Of a stretch of 64,000 bases of DNA, positions 51,793 to 63,800 are shown piece by piece. How positions within the stretch are numbered: the stretch's first letter is position 1; each line of letters starts with the position of its first letter. A program made the position numbers and the translations under genes. The notes beneath the pieces were generated by a model, which made no database searches, had not been told where the DNA came from, and worked only from the letters and a program-made list of their open reading frames with translations. Origin of the DNA: Crossaster papposus (lineage: Eukaryota; Echinodermata; Asteroidea; Velatida; Solasteridae). The stretch lies in assembly GCA_037893245.1 (NCBI GenBank), contig JBAIAA010000893.1, positions 62,001 to 126,000 of the forward strand, written 5' to 3'.

Positions 51793-54147
51793 TAGGCCTG
51801 GACGATATCGTAATTTTTGACTGGCGATATATCGTCGGGTAAATATCGCCGATATGTCGATATATCGCCGTAATTTTCAAATTTGAAATAACCTATTTAA
51901 TGGTTAAAAATAACTTAAAAGAGCTGTCGATTAACGCCGTCAGACGACATGCGTGAACTGTGGCGATTCTTGGAAGTCTATAAAAGAAAACTATATAAAC
52001 AGAGTGGTTGCTGAAAATAGACGCGATGGTGAGAATGCTTTGTCGCCTTCCACTAAAATCCAGCCGCCGGTCAAGTCAGAGGGGGCACTTGTGGCTTTAT
52101 TGCACAAAGATAGATTAATCTGATTGGCCAATTTTCATCGGGGGCAACGAACTGGGCGCTCCTTGGAAGAAATGTTGTGGCACTGGTTGAACAAAACCTA
52201 ACTGCCAAATCCTATTGGTCCTGATCAGTTGGAGGCTTCTCTGACAATAATGTAATACATGTACCTTGTTTACTTTGTGAATTCCGCCTGGTCGGCGATG
52301 TCGGTCGCTCAAAGCAACATGGGCCACTTTCCGCGGAAAGGGGGTGGGGGGAGGGGGGTCTGCAAATTGTAATGTCAATCATTCTCGGACCTTAGAAGTC
52401 GGTGATGGGATCGCGGAATGTTTATTTTTTTCTCTGGGCTGGGCTGGTGATTAGGGAAGTATAAAACATCAAGCTTGGGAGGGACAAAGTTATAAAATGA
52501 TGCACTTCGACGAAAGAATCTTTGTTAGAATGTAGCCATTGCAAGGTTTCGATATCGGTTGACAACGGAGATTTTTTCTTCTTCTCAACTGTAATTTAAG
52601 ATGGCCAGAGTTAGCTTTTTAGAGTTAGCCTTAAACCGTTGATTGATTATAGGGCTGTGTTCGGGAACCATTGCGCGTCGCACCTCTAAGTTGAGTGAGA
52701 TCAGATAAGAAAGTCTTTGACGGCGCGCGCTTGCCGACTATCACAAATTCAGGGTTCCCTTAACTTTTGTTTTCACTAGCCGGCCGGACCAGTAATGTTG
52801 AATTTTTACTAGCCCGTCAGTATTTTCACTGGTCCGCATGTTTTTTCACATTTTAAGCTGCTTTGTTTGTAAAATTACATCACGGAACCATTATAAATTT
52901 AAAAATGTAACGAGCTCTTACAATTTCCACGAAATAGATCGTTTTTGTTAAAGACAAGAAAAACGGAAAATAAATCGTATTAAATTTTGCCCTTAAATTT
53001 GTTGGAAAAATGTTTAGGAGCTCAAAATATTAGGTGTTAAGGTTCCGTTTATTTTTTTTTCTCTTCCTTTTTAAAAAACAATGAAACCAGAAATAAATGT
53101 TCTTAAATAAACCTGGAATTGATTTCGCTAGCCTTGTAGTTGTCAGGTGTACCTGTATGTCCATTTTCTTAGATATCAGAAAAAACAAGAATAAATCGTA
53201 TTATTATTTCCCCCTGAAATCGGTTGGGAAAATTTTAGAAGTTCATTCAAATAAGTCTATAAATATCCTTTCTCTTTTTTTCTTCTTTAAAAACAAAGAC
53301 AATAACATAATTAACCTTAGGAATATAACCTTTTTTTTTTCATCTATTCTTAATACACTTTGTAAATAGGTACGGCAAACTTTTTCAAAATTACTTACAG
53401 CCAACCTAATGTCGATCGGTTGGGTCTAGAGATAAATAAATTCACTCCAGGAATACACCGACCAGGGCCTATTAAATAAATTCTGTATCTGCCTGGCAAG
53501 GGTTGGCGTAAGTAAATACAATGTATCTTTGTTGGAGATAAGCCGGCCTGGACAACATTCTTTGAGTAGCACTTTGTGTTGAGAGAACGTCTGTGCTGAA
53601 AGAAGAAAGTCAACACCCAGTGACAATGAAGATTTTTTTAACTGGACCTCGGGATTGGATAACAATCTTGTCACTGGGGAAGTGGTGAGCGGTGCTGAGG
53701 CTTTGATGTTGGTCTTTTCAAGAAACTCGGTCAGGTCATTGTAATCTTTTAGGAACTGGTATAGGGTTTTGACTAGACCGCCGCTGTTTTGACTAGAATT
53801 TGGCTAGCGGACCAGCGTTAATTAGGTCGAACCCTGACAAAAGGCGTCTGTTGTATGCCGTAAATAAACCGCAGCCCGAACAGATAAGATTTTATGGCCT
53901 TGGTTGGGCTACTCTGGCGTGGTCTCGATCCATTTACAATAACTTTTTGCGGCACTTCTTAAGTTCATGAACAAGTTTTTTGTTTTGTTTGCAAGCAGTT
54001 TTGATACATTTTGTTAAATATCGACTGTATCTTGAGAATATCGTCTGGGTCACGATATTTCGATATTTTTAAAACCAAAGTCGATACAGTCGATATCGTC
54101 TTCAGTATCGTATCGTGACGATATTATCGTGATATCGTCCAGCGCTA
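51793..54147. mobile_element. Non-autonomous hAT-like transposon with perfect 8-bp target duplication
   Basis: Termini TAGGCCTGGACGATATCG (51793) and CGATATCGTCCAGCGCTA-type right end (to 54147) are flanked by ATATCTAG on both sides (51785-51792 and 54148-54155). The subterminal regions are full of CGATAT/ATATCG motifs. The 2.35-kb interior contains the repeat 53395-53690 but no transposase. Length and duplication size fit the hAT superfamily. Confidence 0.8.
53395..53690 (-). repeat. Dispersed repeat inside the hAT-like element
   Basis: Inverse of 10125-10400 with few differences (GTTGGAGATAAGCCGGCCTG, GAGTAGCACTTTGTGTTGAG, AAAGTCAACACCCAGTGACA). Either part of the hAT element or nested in it. 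Confidence 0.65.
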
Positions 54148-54155
54148 ATATCTAG

Positions 54156-54886
54156 TATTAAGCTCTTCTTATTTTGAAAATACGACGTCAAAGGTACCGA
54201 CATCACTTTTCCTAGTTGCGGACCGGTTTAACCAATTCCGGATCGGGTGAAAAACTGCTTCGTAAATAAAAAATAATCACGCCAAAACCAACCCGAATCA
54301 AACCTATACATTTCTGCACTGTTTGGCCTTTATTGAGATGACATACATGTATACAACAAAAACGGGTTCAGGTTGCAACATTTTTCTGCTTTAGGCATAA
54401 CAAAAAGGGCCAAATAAAAAAAAAATCATGTTTAGCATTCGGGGGAAAAAAGAGGGGCGTTTATTTTTGGTGTTAAAGGTGGGATACACCATTGGTAATT
54501 GCTTGAATTATCATGAATGGGTATATTTGGGGGTTGTATTTTATAGTAAATATCGTTTAACTGACCTGTCTGAAGTTTCACAATCATGCATGATTCCGAA
54601 AAAAGCACGAAAAACAGCGTTTGTTTTCAACCGGCGTCGAGCAGTTTTTCTTATGTTATCTTTGTTTTTTCTATTATTTCTATTCTATTTTTGAGAAAAA
54701 TTACAGGATATCTAGCGCAATCATTTTGCTGGGTGCCTAGAATCATTGTTTACTTTCAAATGAGTAAGATATTTCCTAAAAATTCGGAAGTAAATATTTT
54801 CGATATCTGCAAATGGTGTATACTACCTTTAAAACAATCAATAGTTAATATTAATTAAAATGGTAAAATGGTATTTTGACCAACAG
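54156..54886 (+). other. 5' flank or intron of the kinesin with the empty hAT site
   Basis: 54710-54745 (ATATCTAGCGCAATCATTTT, GCTGGGTGCCTAGAATCATT) is homologous to the DNA beside the hAT insertion at 27430-27486, without insertion. 54410-54440 carries the weak remnant CAAATAAAAAAAAAATCATG of the second 5' exon. Confidence 0.55.
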
Positions 54887-57800
54887 AGGACAGCACTCAT
54901 GTCCAAGGATGTCAACGCACCAGTGGCTACCGTACGACCGATGAGCAAATTACCAATGCCGTCCAAGCTTCGTGCTCCACAGGCGAACATCAAGAGACCT
55001 TTAGTCGTGGACGAGGTGAGTTTTCCAAGTTCAAAGCAAGTAAAGGTTTGTTTGTTAGTTCGAAGCAGAGTTGTAGAAAAGTCCCCACGAGTCCTTTCAC
55101 AAGTCCTTTCACAAGTTCAGTCACAATTCCCTTCATAAACCCGGTCACAAGTATATTGTGGATGAACAATTGTGTCGAACAATGGCAAAGGAATGCTTGA
55201 ACAATGGCAAAGGAATGCTTGAACAATGGCAAAGGAATGCTTGAACAATGGCAAGGGAATGCTTGAACAATGGCAAGGGAATGCTTGAACAATGGCAAGG
55301 GAATGCTTGAACAATGGCAAGGGAATGCTTGAACAATGGCAAGGGAATGCTTGAACAATGGCAAGGGAATGCTTGAACAATGGCAAGTGAATGCTTGAAC
55401 AATGGCAAGGGAATGCTTGAACAATGGCAAGGGAATGCTTGAACAATGGCAAGGGAATGCTTGAACAATGGCAAGGGAATGCTTGAACAATGGCAAGGGA
55501 ATGCTTGAACAATGGCAAGGGAATGCTTGAACAATGGCAAGGGAATGCTTGAACAATGGCAAGGGAATGCTTGAACAATGGCAAGGGAATGCTTGAACAA
55601 TGGCAAGGGAATGCTTGAACTATGGCAAGGGAATGCTTGAACAATGGCAAGGGAATGCTTGAACAATGGCAAGGGAATGCTTAAACAATGGCAAGGGAAT
55701 GCTTAAACAATGGCAAGGGAATGCTTAAACAATGGCAAGGGAATGCTTAAACAATGGCAAGGGAATGCTTAAACAATGGCAAGGGAATGCTTAAACAATG
55801 GCAAGGGAATGCTGAACAATGGCAAGGGAATGCTTGAACAATGGCAAGTGAATGCTTAAACAATGGCAAGGGATTGCTTGAACAATGGCAAGGGATTGCT
55901 TGAACAATGGCAAGGGAATGCTTGATCAATGGCAAAGGGAATGTTTGAACAATGGCAAAGGAATGCTTGAACAATGGCAAAGGAAGGTAGTACAAATGTT
56001 CGATATAATGGTGTGTCCTACCTTTAAATCCCACCCCTATAAATTGTACAGGGCAAGGACAGTGATGGTGGGCCTCGACCCAAACGGAGGAGATCTGATG
56101 AAGTAGCCAAACCCACCGTTAGAAGCATTATTGCAAAGAAGCCCGCTGCTACCAAACCCCAGAGGCCAAAGGTCGCCAATGGAGCCAGTGCTGTGCCAAA
56201 GGTCACCCGGTCGGCCTCAGGCAGCGCAAGACCTGCGACCGCTAAACCAAGTAAGGTTGCTAAACGGTTTAAGACTGGTTTAAAACTAACGGGACTTGCT
56301 CAGGTAGCATTTGTCTTCTTGGCCAATAAAGTTTGCCGGCTGTACCTAACAGAATTGCAATAAGCCAGTTCATTGCTTCAACTCCTCATGTGCATATGAA
56401 TATTTGACGATTTTTCACTCGAGATAAAACATTTCATCGTATGCGTGCAAAAAGCATAACAAGTAACAGCAAAATGTGCACTTGCTAATTTCACAAAAAG
56501 CTTCATAGCTGGTTTTTGTTTCACATTTTATTCTTTTTCGAGTATAAAACAAAAAATTAACACCTATCAAAGAGATCAAATTCTAACATCCGAAAATTCC
56601 TGAAAAGGCTGGATTTTGCATTGCTTTCCCTTCAATGAAAAGCTTTTCACCCTGCTAGCTATTTGGGGCTAGAAAATTGATAATTTTGAATCAGTTGATG
56701 TGCACACAAAACAGGGTTTAAATTTTTTTTGTTTTTTTTTCCCTTCAAAATACTACTTTCCTAAAAGCTACAGTCGTCGCTCGCAACACAGCACCCGCTC
56801 AAAGGCAAAAAACAACTAACAAATCGACCTCTAGTGCTAACAGCGCTACAAACGGTGAGTCAAACGCAGTTGCTTTTCAACATTAAAGCTTATGTTCACA
56901 CTGAATTTTTTGTGAAAGTAACTGTCACTAGCCATTAATCAACACAGTTTTTCCGATATTATCATCACCCCATCTACGAAAACGTGTGCCGTGCTCACTG
57001 CATCTACAATGCCAGCTTGGCTTCAACTGTTTCTTCATCCGCGCTGTCCAGGTTTTGGAGAGAAAACAATCTTGGAAACCGTCACCATTAAACTTTTAAT
57101 TTTAAAAGATGCAATTTAGAGACAGTGTTCGAAACAACGCCCGGCGTTCTGTTCAGTGCATGACACGCGAGTAGGATGAGAAAGCGCCCTGGAATTCTTG
57201 GTTTCATTATCAGAAAGATACGCATGTCAAAAAAGTCTTGCGCGTTTGTCCAAATCGCAGGCCCCAAGAAGACCAGCAAAAGGGCCGCCTGGGACCTTAA
57301 GGGTCGTCTGGCTGATATCGAGAGCCAGCTTGAGCTGAGGACCGTGGCCAACAGCCAGCTCCGGCAGGAGGTTACCACTAGAGGCGACAGCAATCACGTC
57401 CTGAAGGACACCAACGGACAGCTGCAGGCCTCGCTGGAACGGGCCGAGGCGAAGGCAAGGTTAGTTTTGTGGTTTGACGGGAAGGGATGATTCCCAGGGC
57501 TGTCAGGCAGATCTTCCATACAGCTAGTTAACTCGGGGAGAAAGGCTGGCAGGTTAGGCCCGGCGTCCAATTAACTTTTATCGGCGCGCCGCGTTCCGAT
57601 GCTAAGGCAAAGCAACTAAAGAGACATGTCAGGTTAGTTTTGTGGTTAGACGGAAGGGATGATTCCCAGGGCTGTCGGGCAGATCTTCCAGACAGCTAGT
57701 TAACTCGGGGAGAAAGGCTAGGCAGGTTAGGCCCGGCGTCCAATTAACGTTTTATTGGCGCGACGCGTTCCGATGCTAAGGCAAAGCAACTGAAGAGACA

Positions 57801-60800
57801 TGTCAGGTTAGTTTTGTGGTTAGACGAAAGGGATGATTCCCAGGGCTGTCAGGCAGATCTTTCAGACAGCTAGTCAACTCGGGGAGAAAGGCTGGCAGGT
57901 TAGGCCCGGCATCCAATTAACTTTTATCCGCGCGCCGCATCCCGATCCGATGCTAAGGCAAAGCAACTGAACAGACATGTCGGGTTAGTTTTGTGGGTAG
58001 GATCAAGGAGGCTTTAATATTGGTCGGTGTCGGACGTAGAGCTTCCAGAAATGATTTTACACTTCTTACATTTACACTTTGGTTGATGGGTTTATGGTAG
58101 GCTTGAGCCTCTTTGACCCCATTTCCTTGTTCACACCAGGTAGGAATCTAGCTTACCCTCGAACAGATTTGTTGAAAGTAGCGTTCACAACTCGATCAGG
58201 GAGACTGTTCCACTTATTGATTATTCTGATTGAGAAGGAATTCTTTCTAAAGTTTAGTACTTTTTTTTAAGGCTGGTTTAAATAGCTTGTCAGCGTGACC
58301 CCTTAATTTTTCCTTCTTATATTCCTTCCAGCTCATTCAGGATCTTAAAGACCTCAATAAGGTCTCCTCTATAAGGTTAACCTTCTTTCCTCCAGGCTGT
58401 ATAGGTTTTACCTCTGTCAGTTTTTCTGAGTATGGTTTGGACTTGAGACAAGGAATCAGCTTGGCTGCTTTTCTTTTTTTTTTACTTTTTCCATCATCTC
58501 AATGTCTTTATTTTTTTTTAGGTTTGAAAGCAGCTTTCTAGCTCAGCAATTTGAACAATAGATTGTGTACTGATTTTTCTATTCTTTGTTGTCTAGAAAT
58601 GCAGAGGACGAGATGGCATCTACGACTCGGCGCCTACAGCGGGAGATTAGTGACTTGCTGCACAACAACCAGCAGCTGGAGAGACAGCTTGTAGACACCA
58701 CCAGCGACCTGGCCGCCTCCCGGCTGGAGTGCAGCGGTATGAAGGCGTCAATCGCACAGATGACCGCTGCGCAGGCCGGCATAACCGCCGAACTCGCCAC
58801 CACAAAGGTGCGTACTCCACCTGTGTGCTGGCTCCACAATTGCATCTTAAAGCGCATGCGTTGTAGACTATTGCGCATGAGTTACCCGGGTGCTAGTCTA
58901 ATACGCTTATGTGACCTGTCATCACAAAATGAGCGTAAAGTCGGCAAAATAAAAAATTGAGATATGGGTATTTCTAAATTCTGTGGAAACAGAGCTTTCC
59001 AATGGTATATAACACTTGGAGGTTTGATACTCAATATTTTTTTATTTATTTTTTTGTTTTGTCTGGAGTCTTAATACGGAGATTATGAGAAGACGGGCAT
59101 TTCTTGCGAGAAATTGTGTGATCGCGCAAAGAAAGGCATAGTCAAAATTGTCTCAAAAACTTAATATTTTTGTATCTGATCGTCCTGAAAAATTGGGAAT
59201 TGATTGTTGGGGATTTAGTCTTTAAAAAAAACCATATAATCTCAAAATCGACCACCCCTTCAAATTTTTACTTTTACTGGCCGTACTGGGAAATCACTCC
59301 GTGTGACTTTACCCTCATTTTGTGATGACAGGTCACATTTAATATGTGACCTGTGCGTGAATACACGCGTGTGGGCTATAGGCAATATCAAATCAGTGCG
59401 GGTGTGATATCATACGGCTGCATCCGAGCTGTACATCATTGGTACACACATTCGCATTTTTGTATCACTGTGGAGACATGGCTTTGTTCTCGTGTACAAA
59501 ATGGTTAGAAAGTCGAGCACGTTTTTTCAAAATGCTCCCATTTTAACCATAATTTTTTCCCTGGTTGAAATTTCGACCCAATATACCCTATATTATACCC
59601 TAACCCAAACACTAATCCTAACCCACATCCTAATTCTAGTTTTTGAGTAATTTAAGTAAAATCCAAAAATTTAATTCGTGAAATTCCCAATGGAGACCTA
59701 TTCATCTATAGAAATTTACCCTCCGGAGACGTATTTCGCACCATCATTGACGATAGTGAACACTGTAGTGGAGCAGCGAACGAACAGACGATCAGCTCAG
59801 CTGTTGTTTGAGTTAACCAATTCGTGCCGGATGACGAATATAAATGCAAAGTTTTCCCCAGATTCAAAACGGATGACGCATAAACACGCCACGAGCAAGG
59901 CCGGGAATGTCTGTCTGCTGCGAGCACGGCCAGAAATGCGCGGGTGTGCTTCCCGGTACTATTGGCCTGAACACGCCTCGGATTGAGTTTCGTTTACAAA
60001 TTATACCGCCTGATGTTAAAATAATCGCGGCGCAAACTGGTTAATTTAGTTTGCGTTGTCAAATAAATGTTTACGTTAATGTTTCCTCATAATGTCTGCT
60101 GAGCTTCAAGACGGAGATGGAACAAAACTATTGTTGACTGCTGTGATGTGGGGGATATGACGTTATGAACACCTTTCGGGGACGCGTAGCACCCTCGGCT
60201 TCGCCTCTGGTGCCGTGCCGTTACTCGGGTACGGTATTCAAAACGTCATATCCCCCACATCACAGCAGTCAAGAATCGTACGGTATAACACCTAGAGCGC
60301 CAATTCTTGTGGATATGTGCGCTTTATTAACCTTGCGACGTGCCACCGTACTTTTTTTCAAAGTCGCTTCGCCGTAAAAACACAATTGATTTTTTATCAT
60401 TTGTTAAAATAAATCTTTTACATATTACATGTATTCCTAGTTCAAAGCATGCCGAATAGCATGGTAAGTGCCGCTTGAACCCTGGTTGAACTGGTGACCC
60501 AGCTTTTTGCAAAGGAGAGTGCCGCCCCACGAGTATCTCATTACTTTGTGTACATAAATGGGCTATTCAAGTTTGGGTTTACCAGACCTATCTAAGCAAT
60601 TAATCATGCTATTGTTGCCTTGCCCCCATTCAACAACACCAGCTGGGATCGAATATATTCAGACACTATGGGAAAGTACATGTACTGTATTGACATATAA
60701 AGCCATAAAACCGAACAGCATGGGGGTTACACAAGAAATACAACCGACTTCGAAAAAAAGTACGGACGCGTGTTCGTGTAAAAACAAAATGGCCGCACGT

Positions 60801-63800
60801 CGCAATAATTAAATAATTCATCTGTACATTTTAACAGCTGAACTTAGAGCAGTCGCAGGAGACAGCCCGGCTCTTGAAGGCGAACATCGTCGATTTGAAA
60901 GCGATTGTCGCGAAGCACGAAGCCACCATAGGGGAACAGGAGTCGCAGATCCGCGACAACGAGAGCACGCGAAGGCACATGCACAACACCATACAAGAGC
61001 TCAAGGTGGGTGTGTTTTTTGTTTAATCGACAGCGTGATTGAGATGGTCTATGTAATTGTTTTCATTGGCCCGGTGAGAAGGGGTAGTAATGATATACCA
61101 CACTTTTTTTTGTTTATATGTGATGTGATCAAGCAAAATCAGTCGGAACTCGGCAATTCTTGTTTTGAGATCGGGCCAAAATATGTTCGTAGGGGTGGAA
61201 AATCAAAACTGGCTTTTTTTTACAAAAACAGAAGGGAAAAATATTTGTCTTTTACATGAAAACACTCTTAACCAAATTCAGAAGGGAAGTGATATAAAAA
61301 CATGATTTTTTTTAGTTTATTAATTTTAATGTGCTGGTGTTCAAATGGTTGTACATGTAATTTTTTAACCAAAGGTTGTATTCACATGGGGTTTTCACTG
61401 AAATGGAGCCTAAAGTACGCTACGAAAGATTATGTAAAAATCCTAAAAATGACCATGGCCTACTTCAGACTGATTTTGCTTGATCACATCACATATGTGC
61501 CCAGTATATTGTGGGTTTCTTTCGAAATCTGTCATTTTATAAAGATCATCCATGTGTGTCGGTTTCTACGCCAGCCCGCGCTGCATTTCGAACATATTTC
61601 AACCAACAAGCGTGCGTGTTTGGAACATTTTGTTCACACTGCAAGCGCGCTTGATTGCGTACAAATACGCAGATTTTGTTGCTTACATGTTTTTATGAAA
61701 TTGGCCTCATGTAGCATTCATATTTATATGCGATACTATATAGTATAATATAACACCGTTGTTGCCGTTGCTCGGGAACAAGGATCAAGGTTTACTTCAA
61801 ATGATATTATAATTGTTTATTCCATCAGGGTAATATCCGTGTGTTTTGTCGCGTGCGTCCTCTGCTGTCCGACGAAGCGCCCAGTGGTGACGAGATCGGA
61901 CACATCCACTTCGCCGGGACGGACAACAAATCCATCGAGTTGTCCACCGTAGACCTGAATGAGGTAAGGCAGCTTGTGGGACATTGGCGTCTTTAGTGGT
62001 AGTCGCTGCTCGCTATAAAGCGTGTCAAAAATTAAAAATACATGCACAAAAAATATAACGGAATGCCACTTGTGTTAGAATGTATTAACCGACATAGACA
62101 ATATAGGTACGGTTTGAAGGATATACCTTTCCACTTCAACCAGTTTGCGCCCGGATTATTTAAAACATCACCGAGTCGAGGCGCAGGATTATTTTTAACG
62201 AAACTCGACCCGAAGCGGGTTCAGGCTGATAGTGCCGGGAAGCACACCCATGCATTTCCGGCATTGCCTGCTGCTGACAGACATTTCCGGCCTTGCTCGT
62301 GACGTGTTTTTGTGCAAAGTATAACCTGGCTGTAAAACATCTCATTTATTTGTTCTTTTTTGTTGTTGTTGCACTCCTTAGAGTAATATCGGAACTCGGT
62401 CCAGCACCTGCAAGAAGTTTGACTTTGCCTTTGACCGAGTCTTCAGCCCAAGCTCCACACAGGCGGAAGTGTTTGATGAAATCTCGCAGCTTGTCCAGGT
62501 GAAGTTACCAATCAAAAGGGCAAAACCTAAAACAGTAAATGATTATTCCCCTTCGGCACCTGGGTCTGCTTGAGAGCCCGATTTTGGTGGGAATCCCAAG
62601 GCGAATAGTCTGACCCTCTCTCTCTTGTTCCCTGACTGTAGAGTGCCTTAGACGGTTATAGCAATTTTGCTTACAGGCTGACAGGTAGCGGCAAGACGTT
62701 TACCATGAAGGGATCAGATAACGTAGAGGAGTAGACAGGAGAGATAATCTCAAGGCGAAATAGTCTGACCCCTTCTCTCTTGTTTCCTGACTTATAGAGT
62801 GCCTTAGACGGTTATAACGTCTGCGTTTTTGCCTACGGGCAGACCGGCAGTGGCAAGACGTTCACCATGGAGGGACCAGACAATGTGGAGGAGCAGACGG
62901 AAGGGATGATCCCCAGGGCCGTCAGGCAAATCTTCCAGACGGCTAGCCAACTCAGGGAGAAAGGCTGGCAGGTCAGTATGTTTGCTGGTGAAGTTGTGGG
63001 TAGGGACTTAGTAGAGGAACAGACGGAAGGAATGATTCCCAGGGCCATCAGGCAGATCTTCCAGATGGCTAGTCAACTCGGGGAGAAAGGCTGGCAGGTT
63101 AGTGTGTTTACTGGTGAAGTTGTGAGTAGGGGTTTAGAGGAGCAGGCGAAAGAATGATCCCAAGGGCCGTCAGGCAGATCTTCCAGACGGCTAGTCAACT
63201 CAGGGAGAAAGGCTGGCAGGTCAGTATGTTTGCTGGTGAAGTTGTGAGTAGGGGTTTAGTGGAGGAGCAGGTGGAAGGGATGATTCCCAGGGCCGTCAGG
63301 CAGATCTTCCAGACGGCTAGTCAACTCGGGGAGAAAGGCTGGCAGGTCAGTATGTTTGCTGGTGAAGTTGTGGGTAGGGACTTAGTAGAGAAGCAGGCGG
63401 AAGGGATGATCCCCAGGGCCGTCAGGCAGATCTTCCAGACGGCTAGCCAACTCAGGGAGAAAGGCTGGCAGGTTAGTGTGTTTGCTGGTGAAGTCGTGAG
63501 TAGGGACTTAGTAGAGGAGCAGACGGAAGAGATGATTCCCAGGGCCGTCGGGCAGATCTTTCAACTCGGGGAGAAAGGCTGGCAGGTTAGTGTGTTTGCT
63601 GGTGAAGTCGTGAGTAAAGGGGGGGGGGAGAGAAGCAGACGAAAGGAATGATTCCGAAGGCCGTCAGGCAGATCTTCCAGACAGCTAGTCAACTCAGAGA
63701 GAAGACAAAGAGAAGAAGGTGCAATTTTGGAGGTGGAAGTGAACCCTGGAAGAATATTCCTAAGTTGAAAATCCCCGCAGATTAAGGCAGGTAGTAAAAA

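Noticed and set aside
54990..56034. Antisense ORFs repeating [19 protein letters not shown]
   Set aside because: Antisense readings of the intronic 22-bp minisatellite of the kinesin gene.
57088..57393. Antisense ORF of 101 codons at KIFC1 exon 3
   Set aside because: Opposite the conserved exon 3 with splice sites on the + strand; no independent support.
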